A stretch of 64,000 nucleotides of DNA from Isoetes taiwanensis (taxonomy: Eukaryota > Streptophyta > Lycopodiopsida > Isoetales > Isoetaceae), in contig JAJEKV010000192.1 in assembly GCA_021234155.1 (NCBI GenBank), positions 331,001-395,000 on the forward strand, read 5' to 3'. Positions 47,170-59,774 of the stretch are shown here, one piece after another; position 1 is the first letter of the stretch; each line of letters begins with the position of its first letter. Position numbers and translations under genes: made by a program. The notes below the pieces were generated by a model. The model searched no databases. It was not told the origin of the DNA and was given only the letters and a program-made list of their open reading frames with translations.

Positions 47170-47995
47170 ATTAGTTGTGGACATGTGGAATGGTTAGTGT
47201 ATCACAGTTTGTAGGTTGTAAGTGTAATCCATCTTTATATGTATTGGAGTGTCAAGTGTTAATATATGGTTTAGAGAGACCAGGAAAGTCAAATATTTAT
47301 TTAATAGAGAAATAGAACGTGGCAAGTCAGCTCGTTGTAATTGTCTCCATCTTTAAATATATGTAAATTTACCTGATAGATAACCAGGATACCGCATCTA
47401 AACATACAAATCCTAAAACCATTGTTTAAAATAGTTCATTACCAAGTACATTGTTTCATGAGGACTCTAATCACAACACATTATCCAAGGTGACAAATGT
47501 AGATGCATGTTGGTGATCTATTACTATTTTCTTATGTTATCAATTTTGTGAGAAATGGTGGTATTCAATGATTCGTGAAATAAATAATGATCGGCGGGCA
47601 AGTGTGTGATGATAAATCATACCATGTGAAATGTAAAGTACATAAACCCCAAAAAACCCAAAACTTGAAGAAACCCCTAAATAAATTCAAAATCCAAAAT
47701 TCTTTAACTTTAACCCTGAACCCTAAATCAATGTTGACTATTCTTTTATTTGACCCTAAATCCTAAGCCCCAAAGACCCATATATCCAGGGATGCTTAAC
47801 ATTTCTACCAAATATAGAGATACACATTAAGGAAGCCATTCAATTATGCACATTTCGTATGTGCTAATAATTGGTAAATTACTCACGGGAAGCTTATTTG
47901 AATGAGCTAAACCATAACAACAAAAGTATATATCGAAGCTTGGGAGTTTCACTCGAGTACGAACCTTCGCAACCTTGGGCATCATGTACCTCTAG
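47170..47995. other. Non-coding, possibly Helitron body
   Basis: AT-rich, with a run of degenerate CCCTAAA/CCCTGAA words at 47670-47780. No gene. Confidence 0.4.
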
Positions 47996-49565
47996 TGTGA
48001 CGTTCCAGTACGATATACGGTCTCAAGATATACTGCACCGTCACGCGTACACGCCGTCCAATCGACGTGTACGCCGACGTGTACCCAAGCAAGGTCGCCC
48101 TAGGGGGCAACTTGCAATGGTGCGCACACTTAGCAATGCACGCACTTTTAGACCTTTAACCCATTAAAGGTAGACCAAGGGTCATGGAAACCCTAAACCT
48201 AACTGATAGCCTACATAAGGCACCAAACCCTAACTTTCCCTTTTCGCCCACAGACATTCCGAGCTCCGATTCGCGCGCCTGAGGAGTCAATTCCAACTCC
48301 CACGATCTGTCCATACGCCCCAGCTTGTCAGATCGTCCTCCCGACCGCATTTCGAAGCAGAACAGAGACATGGACACCTTTGGATCGAGAGGAGTGAACC
48401 AGGGATCAGGTATTTAGTCGATTGAATAGCCTAAACCTTATTCCAGCCTTCGAACCAGTAGGTTTAGCCTATTAAATCACCCCTAGTAGCCAAACAGGTC
48501 TCGAGATTGACTCTAACTAAAGAACCTAACTATATGTATGATATAGATTAGTTCTTATTCTTTAGTTCTATGAATGATGTGATGGACGGATGAATTCTGT
48601 GAACTCACTGTATTGGGAAGGGGGGTAGAGACTTGAAGCTTAGTAGATGATGCTCCTAGATAGTCCCTCTTAGTGCATTACTAGATTTCGCCTGTGTACA
48701 AGAACCCCACCGGTTGTGGGTGAAGGGGCCGACCGGCTTAGAATGAGGTTCGTGTGTTCGACCCTTGACCCATCCCTCCGGTGTGTAAGGCCTACCGGGA
48801 TCGAGTGACTAGGTCTAATGGCTTGCCACCGAGTGTGGGTAAGGCATGGGCTCGACACCCGTGGGGTGGAGTTCACCTTCCAAAGGGTTAAGTCGAATAA
48901 GGGCAAGGGCCCTCTAGTCACCTTGGGTCACATGTAGATCTCCTGGAGGGAGTGATCCCTACCGCCCCATCGGGACTGGGGAGATGTAACCCAGGAATAG
49001 CCCCTTTGGCTATGCACCCGGCGGGCTACAGTCAGGTCCCAACACTTTTCAACCTACTCTGCAAAGTGTGCACAGGAGGGGCGGATGGAGTGGACAACCC
49101 AATGCCATGTTCTTATGCCAGCCCAATCCATTGTCATGATTCTGTCTGCAATGAACTCTGGAGGCCCAAGCTTGTCAGTCTATCCCTGTGTGTGAGCCTT
49201 GGGTAGGAACTTCCTTTGTATTGTGCTGATCTTTGTCTATGCAGATATGTGGTGAGCCATCCTTCGAGATGGTCATGATGTGCTTTGATGTATATGTACT
49301 TACATATGTTTACGCTTCCGCAGCTAGGTAGGCCCTGAGGGAGACAGGGTAAATGACACCTTCATTCTTCCCACTGGATTGCAGTGATGTGTGGAGGGCC
49401 TTGTATCAGCGTGGAGCTGGTACATGGGATGAACTCCTGTTTGTATACGATGAGTGCACCGTATATGAGTAGGGGACGTCACATCTAGAGACACTTAGCC
49501 TCTTTTCCAACCAATCAATATATATTGAACATGTAGATGGACAGCCTTATTCAATTTCCATGTTC

Positions 49566-49642
49566 AATTAGCTATCGACCTTTATAAAAATTCATTACTG
49601 AGGTTTAGCTATCGACCTTTATAAAAATTCATTACTGAGGTC
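49566..49642. repeat. 43-bp tandem duplication inside the internal region
   Basis: TTAGCTATCGACCTTTATAA through ATTCATTACTGAGGT occurs twice in a row here and again in the second internal region (about 52600-52675), so it predates the tandem amplification. Confidence 0.85.
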
Positions 49643-49819
49643 GAACAGAGACTGCTATGATAATCAATTATGCTGAAAATGGGCACCATTCATTAAGCCA
49701 TCAAATAACATTGTTGAAATGAGATAACAACAACATTCTTCCACCAATGCAAATATTGTAAAGCTTAGAGTAAATATAATTGTATTATATGCTATGATAA
49801 TGTTAATTCATAAATATTA

Positions 49820-50910
49820 CCTTAGGGTAATTATGTAAATCACATGCATTAAAGGAGCCAGCAAAAAATCGGCTCAGGCATGTCGATTTGTGTAGATCTA
49901 TAGCTTGCCTAGTTAAGTATAATCTACGCATGCAACCTATGAGGTAAGGGTTGCATGCGTTGTTACCGATGATGAGATTACTACGGTGATCTCTAGGACG
50001 TGGTGTAATGTCAATGTAGGCATGACCGCGGTTCCGCTTGGAAAGTCTACTTCTGTCCCACGGAAGTAGACGACCTCGAGAGAAAGGAGGTCATTGAGGA
50101 ATGCATTGATAGGAAAAGCACCTCTAGCCCCATATATGCTTTGATAGGAGGAATCTGGCCTTCACGCCTCATATACGGGAAGGACCTATCCTCCACGTTG
50201 GGCAACTAAAGGTGTAGGCATGAGCGGCATACAGGCATTATAGGGTGCTGTCTCCTCGGCCACGATGGAAGAATCATCCTCTTCCTATGCCGGGAGATTA
50301 GCCATGCATTCATGTAGATAGGTGGGGTGGTCACCATATAACCAAAATTTTAATTAATATAAATGGTAATAACGTAGTGTTGACCTGCAGGCCAATAAGA
50401 GCGCTCTGGAGGGCCATGAGGTCGAACTACGAAGACTTGCAACACAAATTTTGTTATAACATGTTGCAAGGGATGAAGAGTACCTTAGAAGTGTAAATTT
50501 TGTATGAAATTGGTAAACTTAAATGTTGTATTAAGTAAGGTTAATAATTACCTTGCGTGGATTAAGTTATGAAATCATAAATAATGAAATATTACAGTAA
50601 TGTCTTAAACATTACCTTAGAGTAATTCTAATAATTAAGATAGTAAGTATGTAATTATAGATATTGTAAAATTAATACAGGATTTTAAGGTGCGAAGACT
50701 TGCAACACAAATTTGTTGGAATGTGTTGCAAGGAATGAAGAGCACCTGAAATAATAATTGTATATGAAAGTGTTAAATTGTGATAAACTAAATGTTGTGA
50801 TAACGGAGACTAATAAGTACCTTGTTTTAATAGAAGTTAAGATTTGACAAGTTATTTGATAATGTAATGGCGTAATAATGATTTAAAAATATTACCTTAA
50901 GGTAATCTTA
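49820..50910. repeat. Recurrent ATTACCTTARGGTAAT near-palindromes
   Basis: ATTACCTTAGGGTAAT (about 49818), ATTACCTTAGAGTAAT (about 50611) and ATTACCTTAAGGTAAT (about 50890) recur in the internal region and in its second copy. Paired CGAAGACTTGCAACACAAAT segments (50434 and 50697) show an internal ancient duplication. Confidence 0.6.
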
Positions 50911-53900
50911 ATAAATGTGTAAGCATTATAGTAGTATATCGTATGCATCAGGTTGATTGCAGGTTAAGAAGATTCCAAGGTGGGGAGACCCACGATGCTG
51001 CGGACAGCATCATTTCAAGGTGGGAAGAATGTGGCGTTCGAAGACGATATACGGTCTCAAGGCGTATACCGTCTTCGCACCGGCCACGCCGCATACCGCC
51101 GATCCAATCGGCGATAATGCGCCGACGTGTACCCAAGCAAGGTCACCCTAGGGGGCAACTTGCAATGGTGCGCACACTTAGCAATGCGCGCACTTTTAGA
51201 CCTTTAACCCATTAAAGGTAGACCAAGGGTCATGGAAACCCTAAACCTAACCGATAGCCTACATAAGGCACCAAACCCTAACTTTCCCTTTTAAGCCCAC
51301 GCACCTTCCGAAATCCGATTCACGCTTTGAGGAGTCAATTCCAACTCCCACGATCTGTTCAGTACGCCCCAGCTTGTCAGATCGTCCTCCCGACCGCATT
51401 TCGAAGCAGAACAGAGACATGGACACCTTTGGATCGAGAGGAGTGAACCAGGGATCGGGTATTTAGTCGATTGAATAGCCTAAACCTTATTCCAGCCTTC
51501 AACCAAGTAGGTTTTAGCCTATTAAATCACCCCTAGTAGCCAAGCGGATCCCGAGATTACCTAACTCTATGTATGATATAGATTAGTTCTTATTCTTTAG
51601 TTCTATGATGATGTGATGGACCGGATGAATTACGTGAACTCACCGTATTGGGAAGGGGGTAGAGACTTGAAGCTTAGTAGATGATGCTCCTAGATAGTCC
51701 CTCTTAGTGCATTACTAGATTTCGCCTGTGTACAAGAACCTCACCGGTTGTGGGTGAAGGGCCGGGCCGGCTTAGAATGAGGTTCGTGTTCGACCCTTGA
51801 CCGATCCCTCCGGTGTGTAAGGCCTACCGGGGGATCGAGTGACTAGGTCTAATGGCTTGCCACCGAGTGTGGGTAAGGCATGGGCTCGACACCGTGGGGT
51901 GGAGTTCACCTTCCAAAGGGTTAAGTCGAATAAGGGCGGGGCCCTCTAGTCACCTTGGGTCAACATGTAGATCTCTGGAGGGAGTGATCCCTACCGCCCC
52001 ATCGGGATCGGGGAGATGTAACCCAGAATAGCCCCTTTGGCTATGCACCCGGCGGGCTACAGTCAGGTCCCAACACTTTTCAACCTACTCTGCAAAGTGT
52101 GCACAGGAGGGGCGGATGGAGTGGACAACCCAATGCCATGTTCTTATGCCAGCCCAATCCATTATCATGATTCTGTCTGCAATGAACTCTGGAGGCCCAA
52201 GCTTGTCAGTCTATCCCTGTGTCTGAGCCTTGGGTAGGAACTTCCTTTGTATTGTGCTGATCTTTGTCTATGCAGATATGTGGTGAGCCATCCTTCGAGA
52301 TGGTCATGATGTGCTTTGATGTATATGTACTTACATATGTTTACGCTTCCGCAGCTAGGTAGGCCCTGAGGGAGACAGGGTAAATGACACCTTCATTCTT
52401 CCCACTGGATTGCAGTGATGTGTGGAGGGCCTTGTATCAGCGTGGAGCTGGTACAGGGGATGAACTCCTGTTTGTATACGATGAGTGCACCGTATATGAG
52501 TAGGGGACGTCACATCTAGAGACACTTAGCCTCTTTTCCAACCAATCAATATATATTGAACATGTAGATGGACAGCCTTATTCAATTTCCATGTTCAATT
52601 AGCTATCGACCTTTATAAAAATTCATTACTGAGGTTTAGCTATCGACCTTTATAAAAATTCATTACTGAGGTCGAACAGAGACTGCTATGATAATCAATT
52701 ATGCTGAAAATGGGCACCATTCATTAAGCCATCAAATAACATTGTTGAAATGAGATAACAACAACATTCTTCCACCAATGCAAATATTGTAAAGCTTAGA
52801 GTAAATATAATTGTACTATCGGAAGTAATGCATCCGATGCTATGATAATGTTAATTCATAAATATTACCTTAGGGTAATTATGTAAATCACATGCATTAA
52901 AGGAGCCAGCAAAAAATCGACTCAGGCATGTCGATTTGTGTAGATCTATAGCTTGCCTAGTTAAGTATAATCTACGCATGCAACCTATGAGGTAAGGGTT
53001 GCATGCGTTGTTACCGATGATGAGATTACTACGGTGATCTCTAGGACGTGGTGTAATGTCAATGTAGGCATGACCGCGGTTCCGCTTGGAAAGTCTACTT
53101 CTGTCCCACGGAAGTAGACGACCTCGAGAGAAAGGAGGTCATTGAGGAATGCATTGATAGGAAAAGCACCTCTAGCCCCATATATGCTTTGATAGGAGGA
53201 ATCTGGCCTTCACGCCTCATATACGGGAAGGACCTATCCTCCACGTTGGGCAACTAAAGGTGTAGGCATGAGCGGCATACAGGCATTATAGGGTGCTGTC
53301 TCCTCGGCCACGATGGAAGAATCATCCTCTTCCTATGCCGGGAGATTAGCCATGCATTCATGTAGATAGGTGGGGTGGTCACCATATAACCAAAATTTTA
53401 ATTAATATAAATGGTAATAACGTAGTGTTGACCTGCATGCCAATAAGAGCGCTCTGGAGGGCCACGAGGTCGAACTACGAAGACTTGCAACACAAATTTT
53501 GTTATAACGTGTTGCAAGGGATGAAGAGTACCTTAGAAGTGTAAATTTTGTATGAAATTGATAAACTTTGATAAACTTAAATGTTGTATTAAGTAAGTTA
53601 AGTTATGAAATCATAAGTTAATTGGATAATGAAATAATACAGTAATGTCTTAAACATTACCTTAGAGTAATTCTAATAATTAAGATAGTAAGTATGTAAT
53701 TATAGATATTGTAAAATTAATACAGGATTTTAAGGTGCGAAGACTTGCAACACAAATTTGTTGGAATGTGTTGCAAGGAATGAAGAGCACCTTAAATAAT
53801 AATTGTATATGAAAGTGTTAAATTGTGATAAACTAAATGTTGTGATAACGGACACTAATAAGTACCTTGTTTTAATAGAAGTTAAGATTTGACAAGTTAT

Positions 53901-55548
53901 TTGATAATGTAATGGCGTAATAATGATTTAAAAATATTACCTTAAGGTAATCTTAATAAATGTGTAAGCATTATAGTAGTATATCGTATGCATCAGGTTG
54001 ATTGCAGGTTAGGAAGATTCCAAGGTGGGGACCCACGATCTCGCGGACAAAGATCATTTCAAGGTGGGGAGAATGTGACATTCCAAAGACGATATATACG
54101 GTCTCAAGACGATACCGTCTTTGCACCGTCCACGCTGCATACCGCCGGCCCAATCGACGCGGCGATGCGCCGACGTGTACCCAAGCAAGGTCACCCTAGG
54201 GGGCAACTTGCAATGGTGCGCACACTTAGCAATGCGCGCACTTTTAGACCTTTAACCCATTAAAGGTAGACCAAGGGTCATGGAAACCCTAAACCTAACT
54301 GATAGCCTACATAAGGCACCAAACCCTAACTTTCCCTTTTAAGCCCACGGACCTTCCGAAAGCTCCGATTCGCTACCGAGGAGTCAATTCCAACTCCCAC
54401 GATCGTTTCAGCCCCAGCCTTGTCGATCGTCCTCCCGACCGCATTTCAGGCGACGTAGACATGGACACCTTTGGATCGAGAGGAGTGAACCAGGGATCAG
54501 GTATTTAGTCGATTGAATAGCCTAAACCTTATTCCAGCCTTCGAACCAGTAGGTTTAGCCTATTAAATCACCCCTAGTAGCCAAGCAGATCCCGAGATTA
54601 CCTAACTCTATGTATGATATAGATTAGTTCTTATTCTTTAGTTCTATGATGATGTGATGGACGGATGAATTCTGTGAACTCACTGTATTGGGAAGGGGGG
54701 TAGAGACTTGAAGCTTAGTAGATGATGCTCCTAGATAGTCCCTCTTAGTGCATTACTAGATTTCGGCCTGTGTACAAGAACCCCACCTGGTTGTGGGTGA
54801 AGGGGCCAGACTGGCTTAGAATGAGGTTCGTGTTCTGACCCTTGACCGATCCCTCTGGCATGTAAGGCCTACCGGGGATCAGAGTGACTAGGTCTAATGG
54901 CTTGCCACAGAGTGTCGGTAAGGCATGGGCTCGACACCCGTGGGGTGGAGTTCACCTTCCACTCAGGGATAGGTTCTATACGTACAAAATTAAAATTCCT
55001 GACGTATAAAGTAAAAAAATACGTATTTTTTAATAAAATACGTATTTAACGTATAAAAACCTCGCCGGCCGGAAAAAAAAAAAAATCGTCAGACGCCGAA
55101 AGCTTTGTAAAAGCGTCTGCTGAAAAAACTTCGTCAGACGCGAAATACGGTTTTTAAGTCGCCAAAAGCACAGTTGTGTTTCGCGTCGCCGAAAACTTCG
55201 GTTTTCGCGTGCTGAAAACTTTTTCGCGCGTCGCTTTTTGCCTATTTCGGCCTACGCCGAAAACCGGGCGCTGTGATCAAGCAGAGACGCTGTGATTTTT
55301 CACGTTTTATGACGCTGAAAAAGTTTTCGCAGTCTGTGAATTTTTTATATATTTCTTGGGTGTTCATTTTTTGCGCCGCCAAAAGTAATTTGTCTTTACG
55401 CCTAACCTTGCAATTTGCCACCCAAAACCATTTTTTTTTTTGTTTTCTTAGTTTTAGGTTTTTTTGTTGTTTTTTGATAGGTAGGCCGGTTAGGTCCGCT
55501 TGATTAGGCCCCCTCCTATTGCCCCCCTGTTTAAGGGGCGTAACGATG

Positions 55549-56296
55549 GTGAGTGCCTTGTTCTGTGGGCTGAGCTTGGCCTATTTTAGAAAAAATAATA
55601 ATAATAATAATTTAAGCAAATAATAATTCAAGAGTAAAGTAAAAAAAAAAAACCAAAGAAGAAAAGAAATTGGTTGCCTTCCCTTAAACGACAACTGAGA
55701 GGGCTTTTTTAGGGTCGCGTGTTGCTAAGAACATAGGCATGCCCCTTGCCTGGTATTGCCGCATTTATTTGCGCCATGCCGAGGGTGGGTGGCACTGCTG
55801 AAGCTTAAGGCAACTAGGGTCATCCTTTATTAGGAGTATAACCCTCGCCTGACGCCGTTGTTGGCCTTAGTCACACGGTGTCGAAAGGTGTGCGTTGTAC
55901 TTTTATTAAGGGTTAGAAGAATGTTTTATTAATTCACACCCTAGTTCCTGATGGTGTTGTTGATGAAAGTCCGACACTAATATAGGAACTGGCGTATGTT
56001 TTGATAAGCATTCGATTGGTCTCGTCTTTTGAAAAAAGCGTGACCTGGGACAAGTGCAATGCATTTAAAACTTGCTAGCCTTGCATTTTGGCAGTAGCTG
56101 GGCTATAGATCATAAATCGTGTTTTGGTCCTTTTATTTGTTACCCTATCCTTGGCCTTGCACATACATACTCATGTTAGGGTCTTAGTGTAGGAATAGAA
56201 AGCGTAAAATTAGCGTTTTGTTTTGGTTAGAGTGAGTTGATTTACCCTCATGTGCTAAGCACTAAATTCAAAGTTTTATCTTTGCTTGACTTGTAG
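55549..56296 (+). other. Probable 5'-UTR intron of the kinase gene
   Basis: A strong donor (GATG then GTGAGTGCC at 55549) and an acceptor (GACTTGTAG ending 56296) bracket AT-rich sequence. The downstream 78-nt leader to the ATG at 56375 contains stops, which fits an untranslated exon. Confidence 0.45.
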
Positions 56297-56374
56297 GTGT
56301 TGCTGTTGTCAGTTGTGTATTATCGTGGAGTCGCATTTTGCTAGTCTGCTAGACAATCCTTTAAAACAAGCAGT

Positions 56375-58069
56375 ATGACTTCAGAAGAGAGAGCGGAAGT
56401 TAACTTGCAACCAAATGTGGCATTAGTGTCTCAGATAGAGCCGCAAGCGTCTCAAACACAGGCTACAGAGCTGCAACCTGAGTCATCTTCTGCAGCACTG
56501 CCGCGTAGAAAAAGAAGTAGACCACAACAAGCATGGTCTACTTTGAGACCAGATTTTATGAACTGGTTGTGTAATCGGTTGTGCAATGCCTCAGCTCAAG
56601 ATTTGGAATTGATTACCAGCAGCGACGAAGGATGGCTAGACTACCATGCAGGGCTGGTAAAAGATGCCGAGAGGGCTTTTAAGCTTCGAATGATGGAGCT
56701 AGAGCCTGCAAAGAGTGAGCAAGAGAGGTATACATGGATAGTGGGTAATATTAGCCGCACTACCGGCAATATGATCACAGAAGTTGCAAATTTGAGTAGT
56801 CATCGCTTGAGGCTAGAGCTGAAAGAAAAAGCCAGCACATGGAATGCGGCATGGACCAACAGAAAATTGAAGAAAGAAGCCCATCAACCCCCCCATCTTG
56901 TTAAGAAAGTGTTGGCACAAACCATAAAAGCCAAACGTCCTGGTGAGACAGATAGGGAGTGGGAAGCTCGTAGAAGAGCAGATGCTAAGACTACTTGGTT
57001 TGCCATGGTAGACTCATCACAAATAATAAACAGACAACGAATTGGTTCTGGTTCATATGGCGCAGTGTACAAGTGCAATATTTTAGGGTCTAGTTTTATT
57101 AAGGATGAACCTTATTGTGTAAAACTTCAACATAATAATTTTCAGCCTAGTACAGAACCCAATAAGTTAGTGGAAGCTATGCTGAAGAACATGAGGGAGT
57201 CAGGAATGCAAGTTAGGCATGGGTGTATCATACGCTGCATTGGTAGCACAACCGGCCTAGAAAGACAAGGCTTAATTTTCCCATTTTGGAATGGAGGTTC
57301 GTTGGCAACCTTCTTCACAAGTCATGGGTCCAATGCCTTTGCAGAGCTTGCATTTAAGAAGTTGGGAGCTGTCCCCAGAGTTGAGACGGACTTGAGGCTG
57401 CTTGAGGAGCGCAGAAAGAAAGAATTATTTGTTGCATCTAGGGTTGGGGACTTAGCAATGTCATTCTGTAGTGGGCTACGAAAGCTCCATCAAGAAAGAT
57501 ATTTGCATATGGACTTGCATCCGGGCAATATATTGCTCCATTTTGATTATGGAAAGGAGAAGGGATGTATTAATCCTCGTGTCAGATACATTGGCATTTG
57601 TGATTGGGGTGAATCCAGGTTGATCCACGAGACAGTGGAGGTAAAACGATGGCATTACAAGGGTATGGATGGCGAAGGTAAGAAAAGAATTGAGATGGAA
57701 AGGGCCAGGCATCCATATATGCATGATGATCTTTTTTTTGGTAGTGGCTCGAAGACAGTGCCTGCAAGGGTTGACTTTGATTTACACGGGGCAGCGTACA
57801 TTGTCTACTACTTAGCTGACTTTGCTAGTAAGCACTCCTACATGGAGTCAATAGGAAACTTGGAGCAGCAAGGCAAGCATCGGAGAATGTGCGACTATTT
57901 GAAACATTGCGTTGAGTCGCCAATGAGGGACAAAACACGAAAATTTGATATGGCCCAGCTACTTGACACAATGCGGAGCAGTTTTCATTGCTCTCCAATT
58001 CCGTTACGAGGGCCACAATTGGAATCGATTGGATTCTTCAACTTGGCCAGGGTGGCGACGATGCATTAG
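56375..58069 (+). CDS. Protein-kinase-like protein inside the candidate hAT-like element
   Basis: The 564-residue ORF is uninterrupted, in contrast to the decayed transposon genes around it. Residues 1-220 form a charged, unrecognised N-terminal region with a basic patch PRRKRSRPQ (about 43-51). The kinase domain follows: glycine loop IGSGSYGAVYK (223-233), VAIK-type lysine in CVKL (Lys250), catalytic loop HMDLHPGNIL (378-387; HMD in place of HRD, Asp380 and Asn385 kept), and DWG (410-412) in place of DFG. All three key polar residues remain, so activity is possible. The HxDLHPxN loop resembles bacterial-like or RIO/ABC1-like kinases and plant orphan kinases more than receptor kinases. No membrane span or signal peptide. 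Its role is unknown; it might regulate the element or be a captured host gene. Confidence 0.8.
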   Translation: MTSEERAEVNLQPNVALVSQIEPQASQTQATELQPESSSAALPRRKRSRPQQAWSTLRPDFMNWLCNRLCNASAQDLELITSSDEGWLDYHAGLVKDAERAFKLRMMELEPAKSEQERYTWIVGNISRTTGNMITEVANLSSHRLRLELKEKASTWNAAWTNRKLKKEAHQPPHLVKKVLAQTIKAKRPGETDREWEARRRADAKTTWFAMVDSSQIINRQRIGSGSYGAVYKCNILGSSFIKDEPYCVKLQHNNFQPSTEPNKLVEAMLKNMRESGMQVRHGCIIRCIGSTTGLERQGLIFPFWNGGSLATFFTSHGSNAFAELAFKKLGAVPRVETDLRLLEERRKKELFVASRVGDLAMSFCSGLRKLHQERYLHMDLHPGNILLHFDYGKEKGCINPRVRYIGICDWGESRLIHETVEVKRWHYKGMDGEGKKRIEMERARHPYMHDDLFFGSGSKTVPARVDFDLHGAAYIVYYLADFASKHSYMESIGNLEQQGKHRRMCDYLKHCVESPMRDKTRKFDMAQLLDTMRSSFHCSPIPLRGPQLESIGFFNLARVATMH

Positions 58070-58270
58070 ACCAAGCTGGTCCTAGTCACGCCTAGCGTGC
58101 ATATTCACTTACATTCAAACATCCTTGTATTACATAATATTCCAACTAAATTCATTAAACACTTATCTGATGCTATTTGAAAGATTATTGTCCATGTGTG
58201 TTGTGTAGCTTAGTTTTCCTTTTCGTGTGTTTTTTGTGTTATTTATTCTATGCTTTTTTATATGTCGCAG

Positions 58271-59774
58271 CTAACGAACATTATAAAGACAAGAAGTCAA
58301 AGCACACCTATACAAGTCAGTCAGTGCACCTATAGAAGTCAGCAGTCCAAATTATGTCCCACGAACAGGACGAAGAATCGAATCCTGACCCACGGAATGT
58401 GGGTGCGTCAGAGCAGCAGGATCAGCATGGATTTTCGGTTCCCTCTAATTTGAGGACCCCCTCTACTCAGTCTCCTTGGCATCAAGGCATGGAGAACGAG
58501 TTTGAGATGTCAGCTGCTCGGCAAATGGAGAGAGCAGCAGCACATGCAAGGGCGAATGAGTTTCGCACGGCAGAGTTAAGAAGGTTGCGTGCGATGGATG
58601 AAGTTTCAAAGAGGGATAATTGCACCATCACAGAGGTGCATAATGTAGCTGCGGCGGGGGCCGGCTATTGTCCAAGTGGAGCAGACTACGACGATGTAAT
58701 CACAAATTTGGACAAGAATGAGTTTGAAAGTGAGTGGCCTAGTAGGCGGGGTAAGTATAAGGCTCACGAGTGCAAGAATGCTGTGGTTCGAGCAAAAGCA
58801 GTCGAGCGTCATGTCCAAGTGAAGGGACATTTACCCCACAACGGTGAGTTTAGTAAGAGTTTTGCGCAGCAAGTATACTACGAGCTTGTGAAGGAAGTGC
58901 CCGTAAATTATGGGAGTAGGAAATGGAGGCAAGGAAGCGGTAGTGGCAGCACGAAGAGGGTCAAGCTATCGGAAGATAGCGAGAGGGGCCACATGGTGAG
59001 CCCATCACCATTACATACCTTGTTCTTGACGCTATCCAACTTTTTGAGGTGGTGACAGGGTAGCCGCTACCGGAGCCGTGAATGACCTTGTGGATATTCG
59101 GGCCCAACTAGAGAATGAGAGAAGTCGGAACCTAACACTTTCTGAAGAGAATATTCGCTTGAAGGACCGTGCCGATGGGTATGACAAGATGGCCGCTGAA
59201 TTAGAGGACGCTAAACGGCAACTAGCGGCATTAAACAGGGAGGCAACGGTCCTTAGAGAAAACAACGAGCACTTGCGCAATTTGACCAGATCGTTAGACT
59301 CTGACCCTTTTAGGGTGACTTCGGAGCAGTCGATATCCTATCTCCCTCGCGAGTATTTGTATGAGAGTCAGTGGGAAGAGCTAAAGGTTGTTGATTACAG
59401 ACATTGCCAATTTTGTGGTGACAACCCTCGACCGCAGTGGGCTGGTACACTCTAGGGTGTGGGCATCGTATGCACATGCGATGTGTTCTTGATTGGATGT
59501 TGCAAAGCCGCTTCTGTCCAACCTTCAAGACGGATGGATTTTTCCTGAGTTACAATATGCCACATTTAATATGCAAGGTCGCATGCCAGCGTTGCCACAT
59601 TTGACCGCTCGCAGGAGGGATGGGCAGATGCACACTTTTCAAACCTTTCGCGAGATGGAATTGTGGAGGGGGGTGGAGGAGCCGCGTGAAGGAGAGACAG
59701 TGCCAGACATTAACCAGTTCTTACCACCACCTCCAGGGCCGCAGGGTGATTATATTGATCCAAATGACCAATGA
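58271..59774 (+). pseudogene. Coiled-coil / RING-like protein gene, frameshifted
   Basis: An acceptor (TATGTCGCAG ending 58270) precedes a short leader and ATG at 58354. Part 1 (58354-59000) encodes a hydrophilic protein with RQMERAAAHARANEFRTAEL and a basic WPSRRGKYKAHECKNAVV segment. Part 2 (59060-59455) is a clear coiled coil (LENERSRNLTLSEENIRLKD, then ELEDAKRQLAALNREATVLR). Then CQFCGDN is followed, one frame over, by CGHRMHMRCVLDW and FCP, which gives a RING-type C-x2-C...C-x-H-x2-H-x2-C...C-P pattern. A third frame ends with a proline-rich tail (FLPPPPGPQGDYIDPND). GTGAGC at 58994 and GACAG at 59058 may be an intron, but phases do not join cleanly, and a 1-2 nt shift sits in the RING. 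RING proteins are usually E3 ubiquitin ligases; here the function is unproven. Confidence 0.55.

Larger units (their letters stand above)
47996..54963 (+). mobile_element. Non-coding LTR retrotransposon in a tandem array (three LTRs, two internal regions)
   Basis: LTR1 spans 47996-49483, LTR2 51030-52514 and LTR3 54074-54963 (truncated). They are separated by internal regions 49484-51029 and 52515-54073. Full LTRs are about 1.49 kb, begin TGTGACGTTC (TGTGGCGTTC in LTR2) and end GGGGACGTCACA, so TGTGACGT/ACGTCACA form the short LTR inverted repeat. Both internal regions end in a polypurine tract (CATTTCAAGGTGGGRAGAA) directly before an LTR. The ~1.55-kb internal regions hold no gag or pol, so this is a TRIM/LARD-like passenger needing enzymes in trans. 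Copies are about 95% identical. The plus-strand frames of 60-98 codons inside it are repeat by-products. No tRNA primer site was recognised after LTR1. Confidence 0.85.

Noticed and set aside
48176-48196. CCCTAAACCTAA-like words (also at 51237 and 54285) as interstitial telomere repeats
   Set aside because: Only one or two degenerate units occur, at the same place in each LTR; they are part of the LTR sequence.
47871-54263. Repeated ~60-98 codon ORFs (for example at 47871, 50943, 53988) as genes
   Set aside because: They recur at the LTR boundary of each repeat copy, are not conserved in length, and have no domain.
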